From Pseudanabaena biceps (GTDB taxonomy: Bacteria; Cyanobacteriota; Cyanobacteriia; Pseudanabaenales; Pseudanabaenaceae): a stretch of DNA of 64,000 nucleotides. Numbering within the stretch: the first letter of the stretch is position 1; the number at the start of each line of letters is the position of its first letter. A program made the translations under genes and the position numbers. The stretch is from positions 2,396,501-2,460,500 of the forward strand of contig JAATWA010000001.1 of the NCBI GenBank assembly GCA_013361095.1, given 5' to 3'. Of the stretch, positions 61,370 to 64,000 are shown one piece after another. A model generated the notes under the pieces. That model was not told the DNA's origin and ran no database searches. It worked only from the letters and a program-made list of their open reading frames with translations.

Positions 61370-62044
61370 ATGCTAACTTGGCAAGCAATAGTAACGGTGG
61401 TTACTTTTATCAGCGTTATTTTTCTGCTGATTACAGAATGGCTGCACTTTATGATTGCCGCTTTTTTAGGCTCGGCTCTCGCTCTGATGCTTGCCCATCA
61501 CAGCAAAATCGATACCGTTAAAAACATATTAAGTGATGTTGATTGGAGTACCTTGATTTTCTTTATGTGTATTTTCGTGATTATCAGCGGACTTGAAAAA
61601 ACGGGTGTAATCGCGAGTATGTCAGGATTATTAGCAATACTTTTAGGCAAAAATATTGCTGTTGCTTCAATTGTCTTACTCTTTTTTGTAGGATTGGTTT
61701 CTAGCGTTGTGCCAAATATTCCCCTCGTCGTTGCGATGGTTCCCTTACTCAAACAATATGTTGTTAATGTCGGTTTAGCTGGATCAGAGATTCTCTCACC
61801 CGACTTTGCAGGACAATTGCCAGAGATTGTCCTACCTTTGTTTTATGCGATGATGTTCGGCGCAACTCTCGGCGGCAATGGAACGCTAGTTGGAGCATCT
61901 TCTAATATTGTTGCTGCTGGTGTGGCGGAGCAGTATGGAAAACGCATTTCCTTTAAAAAGTTTCTATCTTACGGTATTCCCGTAATGATCTTGCAGCTAG
62001 TAGTTGCCGCAATTTATGTCATCCTCAGATTTTTAATCTGGTAA
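61370..62044 (+). CDS. Half-size ArsB/SLC13-type permease (C-terminal half only)
   Basis: 224 residues and about six membrane helices. DVDWSTLIFFMCIFVIISGL, then EKTGVIASMSGLLAILL, and GATLGGNGTLVGASSNIVAA, then KRISFKKFLSYGIPVM, match the second half of ArsB/NhaD-like ion transporters, which are normally about 400-430 residues. The first half is not found upstream, where the operon partners lie only 12 bp away. The stop codon lies in the end of a repeat element. It may be a natural half-transporter acting as a dimer, or a truncated gene. Confidence 0.75.
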   Translation: MLTWQAIVTVVTFISVIFLLITEWLHFMIAAFLGSALALMLAHHSKIDTVKNILSDVDWSTLIFFMCIFVIISGLEKTGVIASMSGLLAILLGKNIAVASIVLLFFVGLVSSVVPNIPLVVAMVPLLKQYVVNVGLAGSEILSPDFAGQLPEIVLPLFYAMMFGATLGGNGTLVGASSNIVAAGVAEQYGKRISFKKFLSYGIPVMILQLVVAAIYVILRFLIW

Positions 62045-62053
62045 TCCCTTCCC

Positions 62054-62104
62054 AGTGAATGATTAGGGTTGCGCGGCGGAGCCGCGCAACCCTAATCATT
62101 CACT
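62054..62104. repeat. Hairpin, 24-bp perfect arms with CCCTTCCCAGTGAA flank
   Basis: AGTGAATGATTAGGGTTGCG then CGGC-GGA-GCCG. The left flank TAATCCCTTCCC contains the permease stop codon (62042-62044); the right flank of this copy has decayed to CACTTTATAACCC, with GGTGTGAAAGGAG further on. Confidence 0.9.
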
Positions 62105-62147
62105 TTATAACCCATATTCTTTTGGTGTGAAAGGAGTAACTAAACAT

Positions 62148-62837
62148 ATGAGAATATTGCTAGTTGAAGATGAAGAGGACTTAGGTAAAGCTCTACTGCG
62201 TAGTCTTAAGCAAGAAAAATATATTGTCGATTGGGTACAAGATGGCGCAGAAGCTTGGAACTACCTTACAAGTCCTGAAGTTGATTATGTGGTAGCAATT
62301 GTCGATTGGATGCTGCCAAGTTTATCAGGCTTGGAAATATGTAAGCGATTGCGATCGCAATGTAATTCGCTGCCAGTTTTGATGCTGACAGCGAAAGATC
62401 AGATAGAAGATCGGGTGATGGGTTTGGATTCGGGAGCAGATGACTATCTAATCAAGCCTTTTGGGATGGTCGAATTGATGGCAAGACTGCGAGCATTGTT
62501 GCGGCGACCGACTCAAGTTCAATCACAAATCTTACAAGTAGGAACTTTAATCCTTGATTACAGTAATTCGACTGTAGCGATCGCTAACCAGCAGGATATG
62601 GCTGAAGGAATCATGCTCACAACTAAGGAATTTCAATTATTGGAATACTTTATGCAACATCCAAATCAGATCCTTACTCGTGACCAGATTATGAATCGAC
62701 TATGGGAATTTCAAGCGGAACCCGCTAGCAATGTTGTCGCTGCACAGATTCGTCTGTTAAGAAAGAAATTAGCGGAATATAATTGTGATAGTGGGATCGA
62801 GACAATCTATGGATTGGGATATCGATTGAATTCATGA
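62148..62837 (+). CDS. OmpR-family response regulator (RppA/NrsR-like)
   Basis: 229 residues from the ATG at 62148, which is preceded by AAAGGAG (62130-62136); a GTG seven codons earlier is less likely. The receiver has RILLVEDEEDLGKALL with the acidic pair, IVDWMLPSLSG with the phosphorylated Asp, and YLIKPF with the Lys. The C-terminal winged helix (TTKEFQLLEYFMQHPNQILT, then IRLLRKKL and IYGLGYRLN) binds DNA. It resembles the cyanobacterial RppA/NrsR group, which responds to redox state or nickel. It is translationally coupled to the kinase (ATGA overlap at 62834-62837). Confidence 0.92.
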   Translation: MRILLVEDEEDLGKALLRSLKQEKYIVDWVQDGAEAWNYLTSPEVDYVVAIVDWMLPSLSGLEICKRLRSQCNSLPVLMLTAKDQIEDRVMGLDSGADDYLIKPFGMVELMARLRALLRRPTQVQSQILQVGTLILDYSNSTVAIANQQDMAEGIMLTTKEFQLLEYFMQHPNQILTRDQIMNRLWEFQAEPASNVVAAQIRLLRKKLAEYNCDSGIETIYGLGYRLNS

Positions 62838-64000
62838 ATCGTAATAAGATATTTTTTGGAGCGCGGTTACATCTGGCGGGTTGTTACGCTGGAGTAATGG
62901 GGATTATTTTGACCCTATCTGGAGTTGGCATCTATCAGGTGATGTTACAGGCTCATTGGCAGGCAGTTGATCGCGAGTTAGAGTCGGTTGCGGGTACATT
63001 GCACGACAGTTTAGAACCCTTGCTGCAACAAAGCGATCGCATTGCTCCCAGTGTGCAACAAATCCTTCCTAATCTTTGTATTGTCGGCGAGAAATGTGAG
63101 CAAGAATCAACTACTCACCATGTTCTAGGCGCGATCCAACAAGAGAGCTTTTATGCTTTATTTCTCAATCGCTCTGGAACCTTGATTGCCACAGTTGGGA
63201 AACAACCAATCGGAACTACACCTCGGGTCGAATCAGATGCATGGCAAACAATTGAAGACCGACAGGGAAACCGCTATCATCAAATTTCACTTTTGCTTAA
63301 AAATAGTAATGGAAAACCTTGGGGCTATCTGCAAGTAGGGCGATCGCTTGCTGATTATGACAACCATTTGGAACAATCAAAATTGACATTGCTAGTGAGT
63401 TTACCGATCGCGTTTCTGATTGTTAGCATCGCTAGTTGGTATTTAGCAGGTATGGCAATGCAGCCTGTATATGCCTCCTATCGCCAAATCCAGCAGTTTA
63501 CAGCTGATGCAGCTCATGAACTGCGGACTCCCCTTGCAGCGATTCGAGCTACGGTCGAATCGGTTCTTAGTAGTGATTCAATTCCAGAAATAGAATCCAG
63601 AGATGTCCTGCAAACCATCAATCGACAAACGATTCGCCTTTCGCAATTAGTTCAAGATTTGCTTCTGCTTTCACGCCTAGATTTACCAGCGATCGCTTCA
63701 CAAAAACAGCCTTGTTGTTTAAATGAAATTGTCAGCGATCTAATCGAAGAAGTCGCGGCTTTGGCTCTGCAAGAGGATATTAAGCTAAAACTTAAAATAG
63801 CTAATGAACCTAAAATCTATGTCATTGGCAACGAAGAACAACTCTATCGACTTATGCTCAATGTTCTGATCAACGCAATTTATTACACTTCTGAACAAGG
63901 AAAAGTTGAAGTATCTCTTGAGCATCTCGATCATTATGCGATCATCCAAATCCAAGATACAGGAATTGGTATAGATTCTATCGATTTACCTCATATCTTT
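62834..64000 (+). CDS. Sensor histidine kinase (RppB/NrsS-like), cut by the window end
   Basis: The frame is open from ATG at 62834 to the window end (389 codons). There are two membrane segments (AGVMGIILTLSGVGIYQVM near the start, and LTLLVSLPIAFLIVSIASWY at about residue 190) with a periplasmic domain between them that has two Cys (LCIVGEKC). HisKA follows with TADAAHELRTPLAAIRATVE (phosphorylated His), and the beginning of the HATPase domain ends at the edge (QDTGIGI near the last residues). The kinase pairs with the regulator just before it. The two Cys in the sensor domain would fit metal or redox sensing, which is inference. Confidence 0.92.
   Translation, partial: MNRNKIFFGARLHLAGCYAGVMGIILTLSGVGIYQVMLQAHWQAVDRELESVAGTLHDSLEPLLQQSDRIAPSVQQILPNLCIVGEKCEQESTTHHVLGAIQQESFYALFLNRSGTLIATVGKQPIGTTPRVESDAWQTIEDRQGNRYHQISLLLKNSNGKPWGYLQVGRSLADYDNHLEQSKLTLLVSLPIAFLIVSIASWYLAGMAMQPVYASYRQIQQFTADAAHELRTPLAAIRATVESVLSSDSIPEIESRDVLQTINRQTIRLSQLVQDLLLLSRLDLPAIASQKQPCCLNEIVSDLIEEVAALALQEDIKLKLKIANEPKIYVIGNEEQLYRLMLNVLINAIYYTSEQGKVEVSLEHLDHYAIIQIQDTGIGIDSIDLPHIF

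Overview
The window is cyanobacterial chromosome, most like a filamentous Pseudanabaena-type organism. The HIP1 octamer GCGATCGC occurs throughout, psaD (photosystem I) and the cyanobacterial atp gene order with separate b and b' subunits are present, and several cyanobacteria-typical families occur (NIL-ferredoxin, DUF3120, DUF1517, TIGR04376, TamB/Tic236-like). The genus is an inference; no rRNA is present to test it. Both ends cut genes: an AAA ATPase at the left edge and a sensor kinase at the right edge.

Layout. 1-990: end of a Septu/retron-type ATPase-HNH defence pair. 1012-9056: tamB, a small HTH-like gene, an Hpt protein, a Get3/ArsA-like ATPase and thiS. 9231-20930: dienelactone hydrolase-like protein, a giant CheB-CheR-PAS-histidine kinase-receiver hybrid, an SDR, a PAP2 phosphatase, an unknown 781-residue exported protein and a Lys/Ala-rich protein with two copies of one module. 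21418-21502: tRNA-Ser(UGA). 21589-29788: DedA, NIL-ferredoxin, a sorting-signal protein, and a type I secretion pair (HlyB-like ABC, HlyD-like) facing a parvulin. 29841-31026: an intact-looking ISKra4-type insertion sequence with a 9-bp target duplication. 31191-33702: an accessory island of three toxin-antitoxin-like pairs and one gene broken by a stop codon. 33870-38857: ATP synthase genes atp1-atpB-E-G-F-H-A, read leftward, with no gamma gene after atpA. 39313-51824: subtilase-like protein, YqgF-like, psaD, a FecR / CHASE2-GGDEF-EAL / peroxiredoxin-like operon, DUF1517, a GspC/PilP-like protein and mobA. 51971-52400: decayed IS1 and IS982-like remnants. 52615-62044: DUF3120, DUF3616, ThiO-like oxidase, class V aminotransferase plus CPBP protease, Uma2, a YoeB-type toxin-antitoxin pair, and a TM2/HHH/half-permease cluster. 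62148-64000: an OmpR-type two-component pair.

The most unusual feature lies between the genes. Nearly every intergenic gap carries one or more near-perfect hairpins of 12-36 bp per arm with a tiny loop. Most share an outer AAAACCCAA and an inner GGCGGCGC-NNN-GCGCCGCC, but the middle of the arms differs from copy to copy while the two arms still match each other. About forty are listed. Beside them is a 127-bp MITE-like family with ends GCAATTCTCATTAT and a three-segment fold, one copy of which has been split by a second MITE with a 5-bp duplication, and a third group bounded by CTCCCTTCCCAGTGAA. These are the best candidates for an undescribed mobile or regulatory repeat system.
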